A stretch of 64,000 bases of DNA from an uncultured Bacteroidales bacterium (GCA_900317125.1 ONFR01000001.1:239148-303147); one strand, 5' to 3'; shown: positions 21,149-29,039, counted from the first letter of the stretch. Numbers and translations: made by a program. The notes: generated by a model not told the origin, from the sequence alone.

Positions 21149-24100
21149 CTATGCCGGGCTGCTTTCGAATGGTTTTTCGGAAATGGTGACGCGCTCGATG
21201 CCGTTGCTCTTGTCGTGGCCGGGGCGGTTGTGGGCGTCGCGAGGGATGTGAGGGTTGAGGGTGTAGCCCCAGTAGCGGCAGAAGAGGTTGAGGCGCTGCC
21301 AGAACTTCTGAGGGGTGATGTAGCCGAGTTCGCGGCGGTTGACGCTTGACTTGTAGTTCTCGAACATGACGGAACGCTCGATGCTTTCGCCGAGGCGGGT
21401 GGATGTGGGGTCGGAGGGGTTGTCTTCGTCGATGTTGAGGTATTCCATTATCCAGCGGTAGAAGCCTTCGGTCATCTGCTGGCGCATCTGTCGGCGCTCG
21501 ATGTTGTCGCAGGGGGCCTCGATGAGACCGCTGCCGTTGACGCCCCAGCCGTTGCGCTGTGCTTCGAAATAGAGAAGCAGGCATTCGGCCATGAGATTGT
21601 AGAAAAGGTTCCACTGTTCCTGCTCCCAGTATTCGCCGAAGAACTGGCCGCCGAATTCGCGTTCGGGCTTGTAGGTGTCGTCGAAGTAGTTGGAGAAGGC
21701 GAGTTTGAACATGCGGTCCTTGGCCGAGCCGGTGTTGGCGTTGATGGTGTGGTTGGTGGTGATGTAGAACTTGGGCTTGTCGTGGCCGGTGAGAGAGAAA
21801 CGCTTGGTGCCTTTGCCGTTGACCACCACGCTGCTGGTGATGGCCGGGAAGAGGAGCTCGAAGTCGAAATTGATATCGATGTCGTCGAGCGTGACGACGC
21901 GGGTGTTGGGTGTGACCTGCTCGAGGGCGAAGCGGTCGCCGGAGAGGTCGAGGCCGCGTGCGGGGATGGTGGTGACTTCGGTCATCTGCTCGAGGGCGAC
22001 GGAGATGAGGCTTTTGCCGGAACGTCCCTGGCTTTCGCCCACGGCGGAGATGCGCTCGTCGAGTGCGATGACGGCCTTGGCCACGGCGGGGTTGTGGTAA
22101 TGGTGGAGGAGGTAGCCGATGGCGGTCATTTTGCTGAGGAGGTGCTGGCCGTAGTCTTCGCCGGTGAGCTGGCGTGAGGCGTACTGGGGTTTGAGGACAC
22201 GGTCTTCGTCCATGTAGCGGTCCCAGTCGAACCAGGAGGTGAGCATGAGGAACTTGAGGAAGTCGCACTGTGCGCCTTCAGCCGACGGCCACACCTGGAA
22301 ACCCTCGTCGGTGTGGACGACGTTGACCATGCGCTGGCTGCAGCGGTGGGCGTCGAAGGGCTTGAGGTCTTGCTGCCAGTAGTTGTAAGGGATGGAGGAG
22401 AGGTCGCGTTCCTCGATGCCGTCGGCGGTGACGGTCCAGTATTTGGTGCGGAAGAGGAGGATCTGGCTTTCGCGGTCGGGGGCAGGCATTTCGGGGTCGT
22501 GGCGCGACACGAGGCTCATGTTCGAGGGGCCGAGGTAGTTGGCGTGGTTGCGATAGATCATGTTGAGGACGTCCTTGTTGCAGATCTGCCGTGCCAGGTC
22601 GAGCACTTCGTCGCGCATGTCGATGGGCAGGACGTGCTCGATGCGCTGGCCTGTGAGGTGGACGAGGGAGTGTTCGCCGCTGGGTTCGACATAGCGGTGG
22701 TAGCCCCGGTTCTCGAGGAGGTGGACCATGTTGACGTGGTCGAAGCGGTAGTCGGTGTACTGGGTGCCGTCGCGAGCGGTGCGCGTCTGCTCGATCCAGA
22801 AGATTTCGTCGTCGCGGAGTTTCTGCGCCAGTTCCTTCTCGCCGTTTTCGTTGATGCGCCATAGGTTGCGGAAGGCGCGGAAGGTGTCGAGCCCTTTGAG
22901 CTGCTCCATGTGCTTGGAGAGGAACTCGTCGACGTTGTTGAGTCCCCAGATGCCCTGCAGGTTGGCGTCGGTGATGGTGGATATCTTCACGACATCGAAA
23001 TATTCGGTGTGGCCCCCGGCTATGGTGTCGGCTGTGCCGCTGTCGATGAGTTGACGGTAGCGGTTCTTGTCGTTCATCAGGACGAGCTGGTCGTCGACAC
23101 CCTTGGCGGAACCGTTGCCCAGCACCAGGTAGACCTCGACGTCGATATTGCGGTTGCGGAGGGTGAGGAACCAGTCGCGGAAGTTGCGAGCGGCGGCGAA
23201 GAAGGCGCGCGGCCGCTGGGTGGCGTCGCGGTCGGGGGTGAGGGTGCGGGAGAGGTCGTTGTAGTCGCTGTCCATGATGAAATAGATGCGCTGCACGCCG
23301 CACTGCTCGATGACACGCACAATGCTTTCGGGCAGCTGGTGGTCGCGCCCGGCGAGACAGTTGATGCCTGCCATGCCGAAAGCCGGTCCGACATACTTGC
23401 TGACGGCTTCGGCCTTCTTCTCGCCCTCGGTGAAGTAGAGGTTGTCGAGGTGGCGGGCTTGGCGGTAGGCCTGGCGGAGGGTTTCGGGGATGTAGAGCTG
23501 CACGCCGCTGCCGGCAGGGGATTTGTATTTGCAGGTGCTGCCGTCGGGGAGGGTGTGGCTTTCGGGGTACTGCCAACGGACGCGGAAGTAGGGCCGTTCG
23601 GCGTTGTTCTGCCCTTTGCGGGTGTCGGTAAAGGTGACGGGACGGCCGTCGAGGTCGAGGTAGTGGATGATTATGTCGTCGCCGGTGTCGGCGATGGTAC
23701 CGTAGCGGGTGACGGTGCCTGAGGTGAAGGGGCTGTGGGTGGTGACGGTGTTGTCGTCGGCGCGCCAGGTGGCGCGCACGTCTTTGACGGTGAGTCCGCT
23801 TTCCTCGAGCTGTCGGGTGCAGAAGGTTTTGCCTTCGGCACGGTGGCGTGGCTTGGGCTCGGGACGCGGCTGTTCCGGGATCACCACGCCGAAGGCGTCG
23901 GCCAGGCGCTGGAGGGCGGCGGGGTAGTCGATTTTCTCGGTGTCCATGAGCAGGGTGACGGCGCTGTTGGTGCCCCAGTCGCAGTGGAAGCATTTGACGA
24001 GCTGTTTGCCGGGGTGGTATTCCATCTCCTTGCCGCAGAAGGGGCAGGTGTAGACGCGGTGGCGGTCGCGGTAGCCGGTGGCGCGGGTGCAGAACTTGTC

Positions 24101-24163
24101 CAGTGCGGCCTCGAGGGTGGCGCGGGCAAGGATTTGCTGTTTGGTGTCTTCGTCGATATACAT
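21149..24163 (-). CDS. Primase-helicase (CHC2-type zinc finger, TOPRIM-like, SF3/D5-like helicase)
   Basis: 1004 residues. Cys40, Cys43, Cys58 and Cys61 (CPFCGKEMEY, CFHCDWG) form a DnaG-type zinc finger. A TOPRIM-like part follows at about 230-310 (YFTEGEKKAEA, IYFIMDSDYND). The C-terminal helicase has Walker A GESQGRSGKSL (about 708-718), Walker B VVTLDDIDI (about 755) and the sensor ITTNH (about 804), as in D5-like superfamily 3 helicases. It should prime and unwind the element's DNA. The start is behind GGAGGAAGTAA and abuts the previous stop. The adjacent palindromic region is its likely origin. Large fused replicases are usual in elements lacking their own polymerase. Confidence 0.85.
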   Translation of the reverse strand: MYIDEDTKQQILARATLEAALDKFCTRATGYRDRHRVYTCPFCGKEMEYHPGKQLVKCFHCDWGTNSAVTLLMDTEKIDYPAALQRLADAFGVVIPEQPRPEPKPRHRAEGKTFCTRQLEESGLTVKDVRATWRADDNTVTTHSPFTSGTVTRYGTIADTGDDIIIHYLDLDGRPVTFTDTRKGQNNAERPYFRVRWQYPESHTLPDGSTCKYKSPAGSGVQLYIPETLRQAYRQARHLDNLYFTEGEKKAEAVSKYVGPAFGMAGINCLAGRDHQLPESIVRVIEQCGVQRIYFIMDSDYNDLSRTLTPDRDATQRPRAFFAAARNFRDWFLTLRNRNIDVEVYLVLGNGSAKGVDDQLVLMNDKNRYRQLIDSGTADTIAGGHTEYFDVVKISTITDANLQGIWGLNNVDEFLSKHMEQLKGLDTFRAFRNLWRINENGEKELAQKLRDDEIFWIEQTRTARDGTQYTDYRFDHVNMVHLLENRGYHRYVEPSGEHSLVHLTGQRIEHVLPIDMRDEVLDLARQICNKDVLNMIYRNHANYLGPSNMSLVSRHDPEMPAPDRESQILLFRTKYWTVTADGIEERDLSSIPYNYWQQDLKPFDAHRCSQRMVNVVHTDEGFQVWPSAEGAQCDFLKFLMLTSWFDWDRYMDEDRVLKPQYASRQLTGEDYGQHLLSKMTAIGYLLHHYHNPAVAKAVIALDERISAVGESQGRSGKSLISVALEQMTEVTTIPARGLDLSGDRFALEQVTPNTRVVTLDDIDINFDFELLFPAITSSVVVNGKGTKRFSLTGHDKPKFYITTNHTINANTGSAKDRMFKLAFSNYFDDTYKPEREFGGQFFGEYWEQEQWNLFYNLMAECLLLYFEAQRNGWGVNGSGLIEAPCDNIERRQMRQQMTEGFYRWIMEYLNIDEDNPSDPTSTRLGESIERSVMFENYKSSVNRRELGYITPQKFWQRLNLFCRYWGYTLNPHIPRDAHNRPGHDKSNGIERVTISEKPFESSPA

Positions 24164-24400
24164 TTACTTCCTCCTGGATAATGGGTCGGCCTCTCTGAAC
24201 TGGGTGGCGGTGAGTATTTCCGAGTCGTCGTTGGTGCACATGACGATGCCTTTGCGTATGGATTCCCAGTCCGCCTTGTTGTGGCAGAAGGGGCAGATGA
24301 CGCAGGCCGTGCTGCACACCTGCGTGCGCACATGCCGGGTGCGCGACATGTCGACGCAGTAGTTCTTTTCGCTGACGGTGGTGGCGTATATGACTTTCAT
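24164..24400 (-). CDS. Small cysteine-rich (zinc-ribbon-like) protein
   Basis: 78 residues. Cysteines at CVDMS, CSTACVICPFCHNKA and VMCTN include a CxxC-PFC-H cluster that could bind zinc. It begins 39 bases after a tRNA-like structure and its stop directly abuts the primase start. Possibly a replication accessory or RNA-binding protein. Not recognised. Confidence 0.65.
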   Translation of the reverse strand: MKVIYATTVSEKNYCVDMSRTRHVRTQVCSTACVICPFCHNKADWESIRKGIVMCTNDDSEILTATQFREADPLSRRK

Positions 24401-24438
24401 GGTGTATGTTTTTTCATTTTCATAGTGATTCCTGTTTG

Positions 24439-24494
24439 GTGGCGGCGGGGATTCGAACCCCGGCGGTCGCTGGCCGCGCTGCCGTGCCCGCCAC
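24439..24494 (-). ncRNA. D-armless tRNA-like structure
   Basis: On the minus strand a perfect 7-bp acceptor (24488-24494 with 24439-24445) stacks directly on a perfect 5-bp T-stem with loop TTCGAAT, as in tRNA. Only 25 bases remain between them, enough for one arm (GCGG-7-base loop-CCGC) and no D-arm. It lies in the early operon mRNA between two genes. It may be a processing signal or an unusual tRNA mimic. Confidence 0.65.
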
Positions 24495-24508
24495 GATGGC
24501 CGACGCTT

Positions 24509-24853
24509 TTAGAAGTATACTGTGCCGCCGTCGACGATGCCTTCGATGCTGCCTGTGTCGACGGATGGCCGCTCGTCGCTTTCCTGGTGCGACAGCTGGT
24601 AGCCATGCTCGATGCGGGTGTGGAACACATGTACTTCGGGTTTGCAATAAGTCTGTTTCATGATGTTCGTGTTTGATTGGTTAATACTTTTGGGACATGG
24701 ACGGCCGCCGGTGAGGGTGGCGTCATGCTCGAGGGGCGGGCGGTGGCTGCAGTCCTGGTGCGGACGCGTGTTCACTTTCACGGCTTCGCCGGAGCGGTAG
24801 TCGCAGAGGTAGGTGTCGCCCTGGGGTGTGGTGTGGATGAAGAAGCCGTCCAT
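24509..24853 (-). CDS. Small early protein, possibly two overlapping products
   Basis: 114 codons from MDGFFIHTTPQGDTYLCDYR. An internal ATG at 24659-24661 would start a separate 50-residue protein, MKQTYCKPEVHVFHTRIEHG, whose opening (MK-x-TY-x-x-P-x-V-x-V) is common in small Bacteroidales proteins. The sequence gives no stop between the two parts, so either one fusion or two start sites is possible. Function unknown. Confidence 0.55.
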   Translation of the reverse strand: MDGFFIHTTPQGDTYLCDYRSGEAVKVNTRPHQDCSHRPPLEHDATLTGGRPCPKSINQSNTNIMKQTYCKPEVHVFHTRIEHGYQLSHQESDERPSVDTGSIEGIVDGGTVYF

Positions 24854-24868
24854 GTCGCGGGGTTGTTT

Positions 24869-25333
24869 TTATTGTTCGAGTGTTTCGGCCACCGCTTGTC
24901 CGCGCTCCACTGGTGAGGGCGATTCTTCCAGCGGGTCCTTGTCTTCTGTTTCGGCCGGTGGGTCTTCTACCAACAGGGTGCCGTTGTCCCCATCGGCGGC
25001 GGCCTTCACGATGGTTTCGTATTCGGCGAAGCGGTTCCTGATGTCGTCGAGGCTCCGTGTCTGGGTCTCCATCAGGGGCACGACGGCCTCTTTGCATTCC
25101 TGCAGGAGCGCCTTGGTGTTTTCCACGGACATGGTGGCGGCCGAGATGGAGGCTACCGCCTGCGCGGAGTTCCGGTTGAGGTCGGTGTGGAGCTGCCGCA
25201 CCTCGAGGGTGAGGCTGACGGACTTGTCGATGAGGTCGTCGAGGTGCTTATCGATACCGGCCAGGCGTGTCAGTGTCTTGGCAAACAGCAGCAGGGCTGC
25301 TATGCCGACGATGAAAATGAATGTGTGTAACAT
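24869..25333 (-). CDS. Membrane-anchored coiled-coil protein
   Basis: 154 residues. An N-terminal transmembrane helix (FIFIVGIAALLLFAKTL) is followed by a long helical coiled-coil-like region (about 25-115) and an acidic tail (PPAETEDKDPLEESPSPVE). The shape resembles RmuC/YhcB-like or phage superinfection membrane proteins, but homology is not evident. It belongs to the early operon. Confidence 0.65.
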   Translation of the reverse strand: MLHTFIFIVGIAALLLFAKTLTRLAGIDKHLDDLIDKSVSLTLEVRQLHTDLNRNSAQAVASISAATMSVENTKALLQECKEAVVPLMETQTRSLDDIRNRFAEYETIVKAAADGDNGTLLVEDPPAETEDKDPLEESPSPVERGQAVAETLEQ

Positions 25334-25369
25334 AATGAATGATTGTTTAAGGGTTAATAAATAAGGTTG

Positions 25370-25612
25370 CTAATCGTTCCACCAGGCATTGCTGTGATCG
25401 TGTTTGGGGGTGGGCTGCTGATTGAGGCGCACATTGTGGCGGCGGACGGTCATCAGTTTGCCTATCTGGTGGCCGTAGAGGGGCTGCAGCAGCCGGATGC
25501 GGTAACTGCGGGCGGTCTCGCCTACAATCTCCACCAGAACGTGGAACTGGTTGAACGTCCCGTCGTAGTTCCTGGTGCGGTAGGTGTAAAGGCCTTGTGT
25601 TGCTGTTTCCAT
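25370..25612 (-). CDS. 80-residue early protein
   Basis: METATQGLYTYRTRNYDGTF, then a strand-rich region (FHVLVEIVGETARSYRIRLL) and a basic tail. Soluble and probably a small beta-barrel. The frame, spacing and operon support expression. Not recognised. Confidence 0.6.
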   Translation of the reverse strand: METATQGLYTYRTRNYDGTFNQFHVLVEIVGETARSYRIRLLQPLYGHQIGKLMTVRRHNVRLNQQPTPKHDHSNAWWND

Positions 25613-25625
25613 GGTAATGAATGAA

Positions 25626-26006
25626 TTATTGGTTGTCGAATTGGCAGGGTTGGCGGCTGTTGCAGTCGCTCTCGTGGCAGAGGCGGCAGCAGGTGTCCAG
25701 GTCGCAGGTGGAGCGGCAGAGCTCGCAGTGCCGGTGTGCGGCCTCCTGTTCCTCGGTCCACACCATGTCGGCGTTCAGCTCATCGGGCAGGGGAGTGTCC
25801 GGCTTCTTGATGAGTGCCATGTGGGTGGGCGGGAAGAAGGGAGCCTTGAGCAGCCGTTCCGGGTGGTCGGCATCGCCCAGGGCATAGTTGGTGCCGTCGG
25901 TGAAGATGTAGAGGTGGCCGGGACGGATGGGCAGGTCTTTGGCTGCGCTGTCGACGGGTACCCAGCCGAGGCCTTGGGTTGCTTTGATGTGGAGGATTCG
26001 GTTCAT
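25626..26006 (-). CDS. Early protein with Cys/His-rich tail
   Basis: 126 residues. The N-terminal 80 are strand-rich (GHLYIFTDGTNYALGDADHP). The C-terminal 40 contain a dense cluster (HRHCELCRSTCDLDTCCRLC, then HESDC) that should bind one or two zinc ions. It may act on nucleic acid or protein. No known family recognised. Confidence 0.65.
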   Translation of the reverse strand: MNRILHIKATQGLGWVPVDSAAKDLPIRPGHLYIFTDGTNYALGDADHPERLLKAPFFPPTHMALIKKPDTPLPDELNADMVWTEEQEAAHRHCELCRSTCDLDTCCRLCHESDCNSRQPCQFDNQ

Positions 26007-26008
26007 GG

Positions 26009-26578
26009 CTACAGCAATGGGGTTTTGGGGTCATCGAATTTGATTTTGTAGCCTTTGCAGCGATAGCCTTTCTTGATGGCCTGGTGCACGGTTTGGGCAG
26101 TGACATTGAGTGCCAGGGCCAGCTCGAACATGCTGTCGCGGTAGATGGTGTCGCCGTCGTCGTTGCGGGCGTAGACGGGCTGGTACTTCATCGGATGAAC
26201 TGCGTTCTTCTTTAGGCGTTCGATGGCTTTGCCCAGGGGCTCGCGCTCGGCGGGTTCCGGTGGGATGACGGGTTCGGGTTCTTGGGAGGAGGGCTCTGGA
26301 TCCTGGAGGGGCTCGGCGGGTGCGGACTCCGGTGCTTGGAGTGCCGGTTCCGGATCCTGTTCCAGGTCGTGGTCGGCGGGTGCGGGCTCCGGTGCTTGGG
26401 GTTCCGGTTCTGGATCCTGGACCGGCTCGGCGGGTGCGGACGGTTCATCAGGATGATGGTCTGAAGAGGGGAGAGCCTGTTTGGGGCGGGGCTGCAGCAG
26501 GGAGAGCAGTCCGGCCAGTTCCTGAGGGGTGCAGTCCATCAGGATGGTGTTTTCGGCCAAATTCAATGTGGCTTTCAT
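26009..26578 (-). CDS. Proline/glutamate-repeat protein with C-terminal helix-turn-helix
   Basis: 189 residues. A short N-terminal helix (TPQELAGLLSLLQ) is followed by 70 residues of PE/PA repeats (DPEPEPQAPEPAPAD). A C-terminal basic domain (SMFELALALNVTAQTVHQAI, then KKGYRCKGYKIKF) has the layout of a helix-turn-helix. It may be a transcription or replication regulator with a flexible spacer. The repeat is recoverable at DNA level (26270-26440) and may vary in length. Confidence 0.65.
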   Translation of the reverse strand: MKATLNLAENTILMDCTPQELAGLLSLLQPRPKQALPSSDHHPDEPSAPAEPVQDPEPEPQAPEPAPADHDLEQDPEPALQAPESAPAEPLQDPEPSSQEPEPVIPPEPAEREPLGKAIERLKKNAVHPMKYQPVYARNDDGDTIYRDSMFELALALNVTAQTVHQAIKKGYRCKGYKIKFDDPKTPLL

Positions 26579-26919
26579 TGGTCACCTCCTTCCCCATTCC
26601 CGTCAACCATCTGTTCAAGGGTCTTGTAGGTTTGTCTCACCTTCTCGATATGGAAAGTGAATACGTGTTGGTCGTCAATCTTCTCGTCCTCGTTGTCGCA
26701 GGCTACGAAGTTGCCTTCTTTGCTTACCTTCAGCCGCTTTGTGCGGGGATAGTCTTCGTTCAGTTCCTCCACTTTCTGCCGGATCTCCTCCATGAGGGCT
26801 TCGACGGCGGCATCGTCGGGGATAAGCGTCTGCCGGAATTCGGTGACGAACGCCTGCACTTCTTTGCATTTCCTGTTGGCAGGGCTCCAGGTTTTAACTT
26901 TGTCAATAAAATACTTCAT
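26575..26919 (-). CDS. Uncharacterised early protein
   Basis: 114 residues, mainly helical (KCKEVQAFVTEFRQTLIPDD, EEIRQKVEELNEDYPRTKRL), acidic at the C-terminus. It overlaps the next gene by four bases. No motif recognised. It begins about 40 bases after a structured segment in the mRNA. Confidence 0.65.
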   Translation of the reverse strand: MKYFIDKVKTWSPANRKCKEVQAFVTEFRQTLIPDDAAVEALMEEIRQKVEELNEDYPRTKRLKVSKEGNFVACDNEDEKIDDQHVFTFHIEKVRQTYKTLEQMVDGNGEGGDQ

Positions 26920-26956
26920 CTTTTCTTCCTTTCTTTTTGTTGTTTGTGATTCTTTG

Positions 26957-27016
26957 CGGGGTGCCGGGTCTTGCTCCCGGAGGCGGTCTGTCCAGATTAT
27001 TTCTCCCGCTCACCCC
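26957..27016 (-). ncRNA. Third tRNA-like fold in the early mRNA
   Basis: A 6-bp acceptor-like stem (26958-26963 with 27011-27016) stacks on a 5-bp, 7-base-loop hairpin (26964-26980), as in a tRNA top half. The remaining 30 bases form a GCGG/CCGC stem. The loop (AGCAAGA on the minus strand) is not a T-loop, so the likeness is structural only. The whole non-coding stretch 26936-27104 is rich in such stems. Confidence 0.4.
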
Positions 27017-27104
27017 TGTTGCCGGTCTTTCCCGGCTGTCATCCACGGCCTGTTCTCAGGGCTCCAAGGCATTCCGTTGTCTGTTGTGGCTTTGGCGAGT
27101 CTTC

Positions 27105-27335
27105 CTAATTGTTTCTTTTGTCGTTTTGCTCGAATGTGGCCAAGTAGTCCGGGCGGAACAGGTCGAGCCGGTTGTCCCATAGATAGGCATACACCTCTTT
27201 GTTTGCCGGGCTCAGACCCAGTCCGCCGCTACGGACTATGCGCAGCAGCTTGGTGGTGTCGATGCCGAACCGCTCCTTTACCGCCGCAGACCATCCACGT
27301 GCAAAAATCCTGTCGTATGTTTTCTTTCCTTCCAT
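27105..27335 (-). CDS. First early gene, possible Cro-like regulator
   Basis: 76 residues: KKTYDRIFARGWSAAVKERF, then GIDTTKLLRIVRSGGLGLSP and a helical tail. It is divergent from the repressor and separated from the rest of the early operon by a structured leader. The position is that of cro, but a helix-turn-helix is not certain. Confidence 0.55.
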   Translation of the reverse strand: MEGKKTYDRIFARGWSAAVKERFGIDTTKLLRIVRSGGLGLSPANKEVYAYLWDNRLDLFRPDYLATFEQNDKRNN

Positions 27336-27374
27336 AATGTATTATTTTTCCGTATTTGTGTTTTTTGTTGTATA

Positions 27375-27396
27375 TTTGTATTCGTTTTGTATTCGT
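27375..27396. promoter_or_regulatory. Tandem operator-like repeats in the switch region
   Basis: TTTGTATTCGT occurs twice in immediate tandem (27375-27385, 27386-27396), followed by TTTGTG. They lie in the 93-base gap between the divergent early gene and repressor, overlapping the probable promoters. Likely binding sites for the repressor. Confidence 0.65.
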
Positions 27397-27428
27397 TTTG
27401 TGATGCAAAAATAATAAAAGTTTTGAAT

Positions 27429-27833
27429 ATGGATGAAAAAAATCTTCAAAAGATTGATGAAATCAAAAAGAGACTTTTGCAATTCGCAAAAGAACAGAAA
27501 CTTATAATGGGTGATTTTTACGATAAAATTTCACTTGCCCCATCTAATTTCAGCGGAAAAGCCCTTGAAAGTTCCCTTAAAAGTGAAAATATCGTCACAG
27601 TTTTGAAGGTATATCCCGAACTTTCCGCAGACTGGCTCCTGCTTGAAAAAGGCGAAATGCTCAGGAAAAATAACCTAAAAAACATGGCTGTGGCCTCTGC
27701 TCCCCAAGCCAATGCCAGCAACGGTGACATGTCCATCCAGGCACCCGCCGAGCTGCTTCAGCTCCTCACCAGCCAACAGGAAACAATCAAGTCCCTATCC
27801 CGCACAATAGAGCATTTAACAACCACAAAATAA
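27429..27833 (+). CDS. CI-like lysogeny repressor
   Basis: 134 residues from MDEKNLQKIDEIKKRLLQFA. The domain ending YPELSADWLLLEKGEM is the hallmark of Bacteroidales phage helix-turn-helix repressors (CI/peptidase S24-associated N-domain). No peptidase domain follows; instead there is a Gln-rich helix (LLQLLTSQQETIKSLSRTIE) suited to oligomerisation. It is divergent from the early operon across the tandem repeats and lies next to attR. The codon use and AT content differ from the late genes, typical of a switch gene. An upstream ATG at 27387 overlaps the repeats and is rejected. Confidence 0.85.
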   Translation: MDEKNLQKIDEIKKRLLQFAKEQKLIMGDFYDKISLAPSNFSGKALESSLKSENIVTVLKVYPELSADWLLLEKGEMLRKNNLKNMAVASAPQANASNGDMSIQAPAELLQLLTSQQETIKSLSRTIEHLTTTK

Positions 27834-27969
27834 TAAAGATTGTTTGTTCATAATATAATGCCTGACACCGTGCCAGTAACATGACAAAAAACTGCATTTT
27901 TGGCTAAAGCGACACCTGTAAATTAATATAAATCAATGTAAAAAAAAACCAGCCGATAGCCCCGCCCAA

Positions 27970-27998
27970 TCGAAAGTTCGAGTCTTTTCGCCCCGACT
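27970..27998 (+). other. attR core of the integrated element
   Basis: 29 bases identical to the 3' half of tRNA-Pro (1756-1784). Only this fragment remains here, which proves that the intact tRNA copy is on the left side. Positions 27834-27969 hold no gene; they end in AT-rich DNA. Confidence 0.9.
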
Positions 27999-28008
27999 TA
28001 GAAAAAAG

Positions 28009-28039
28009 GAAGGAGTCATATTTTGACTCCTTCTTTTTT
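28009..28039 (+). terminator. Terminator beyond attR
   Basis: GAAGGAGTCA (28009-28018) pairs with TGACTCCTTC (28024-28033) and is followed by six T residues. In the uninterrupted chromosome this was probably the terminator of the tRNA-Pro transcript. Confidence 0.85.
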
Positions 28040-28115
28040 GTATATATATTTTTTGATTGTTGAACAATATATTGTTTGTAGTTGCGTTATCTACGAAACA
28101 TAAAAATAAATCACT

Positions 28116-29039
28116 ATGAAGAAATTTTATATCCTTTTGATCGCCATGTTTTTGACTGCCGGTGCTGCCTATGCCCAGAGCAACGACTCCATCGAGCGTG
28201 CCAAACAACAGGAAGCACTGCTGAAACAGCAGCAGAAAGAACAGCAGGAATTGCTTAAACAGCAACAGAAAGAACAGGAAGCACTGCAGAAAGAGCAGCA
28301 GAAAGCCGCCCAGAAAGCTCAGGAAGAGCGTATGAAGGAGCAGCAGAAACTGCAGAAAGAACAGCAGAAAGAAGCCGAGAAAGCTGCCAAGAAGGAGCAG
28401 GACCGTATTAAACGCGAGCAGGTGAAGGCCGAGAACAAGGCCAAAGCCGAGCAAAAGAAGGCCGAGAAAAAACGCAAACGCCAGGAGCATTATGCCGCTT
28501 GGGGCCGTCATCCTAACTTCACCGCCGACCCATCTGTCTCAATCCTTACCGACCGTCGTATCTACACAAAGAATAGTTTCTACAACAGTATCGGTGTCAA
28601 TGTTGGTGTGACTTTTGACTATCATCGCCCCATTGCCAAGCGTTGGGATTTCAACGTCGGAATCGGCTACCGTTTCACTTACCTTACTTACAGTCACCTG
28701 TTCTCTAGTGCCCAACTTGCCGAACCGTTGACTCATGCTTCGTTTAACGGAAAAGAAGTATCCAAAACTTTCAGTTCCATCATTGTACCCATCAAACTTA
28801 GCCACATCAACAAGGACAACGAGCATGGCTGGTATATTGGTGTCGCTCCTGGATTCAATTTCCCGAAAATGACTGCCGAAGGTGCCAAACTCAACCAGTT
28901 CCGTGTTGATGCCAGCATCGGCACCCAGAGCCGCTGGCTCATCTTCTCCCCCGGTACCGAGATTTATTTCAACCTGTTGCCCACCTATACCTCGGGTGAT
29001 ACGAAAATCCACGAATTCGGTATCCGCTTCGTCCTGTAA
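28116..29039 (+). CDS. Outer-membrane beta-barrel protein with Q/K/E coiled-coil prefix
   Basis: 307 residues. Signal peptide (about 1-20, ending AYA), then roughly 100 residues of Gln/Lys/Glu repeats (KQQQKEQQELLKQQQKEQEA), almost certainly a long periplasmic coiled coil. From about 130 the pattern is alternating strands with aromatic girdles (FDYHRPIAKRWDFNVGIGYR, then GIRFVL at the end), an outer-membrane barrel of OmpA-transmembrane or PorT type. The coil may span towards the inner membrane or peptidoglycan. A strong terminator follows. Function is not known. Confidence 0.75.
   Translation: MKKFYILLIAMFLTAGAAYAQSNDSIERAKQQEALLKQQQKEQQELLKQQQKEQEALQKEQQKAAQKAQEERMKEQQKLQKEQQKEAEKAAKKEQDRIKREQVKAENKAKAEQKKAEKKRKRQEHYAAWGRHPNFTADPSVSILTDRRIYTKNSFYNSIGVNVGVTFDYHRPIAKRWDFNVGIGYRFTYLTYSHLFSSAQLAEPLTHASFNGKEVSKTFSSIIVPIKLSHINKDNEHGWYIGVAPGFNFPKMTAEGAKLNQFRVDASIGTQSRWLIFSPGTEIYFNLLPTYTSGDTKIHEFGIRFVL

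Larger units (their letters stand above)
1756..27998. mobile_element. Integrated element: candidate tailless, membrane-containing temperate virus of Bacteroidales
   Basis: A 26.2-kb insertion bounded by 29-bp repeats of tRNA-Pro. It contains a tyrosine integrase, a CI-like repressor divergent from an early operon, a primase-helicase, a small P-loop ATPase of packaging type, a beta-rich capsid candidate, about ten small single- or double-pass membrane proteins, three fibre/spike-like proteins, M23 peptidase, lysozyme and a spanin-like protein. I see no terminase, portal, HK97-type capsid, tape measure, tail, relaxase or conjugation genes. That gene set fits double-jelly-roll internal-membrane viruses (PRD1, PM2 and FLiP are the best-known relatives), although at 26 kb it is larger than those. 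A phage satellite or plasmid-like element is the alternative. Confidence 0.75.

Noticed and set aside
22278..24317. 679-codon frame overlapping the primase-helicase
   Set aside because: Arg/Pro/His-rich translation of a GC-rich gene in the wrong frame; the real frame has zinc-finger and helicase motifs.
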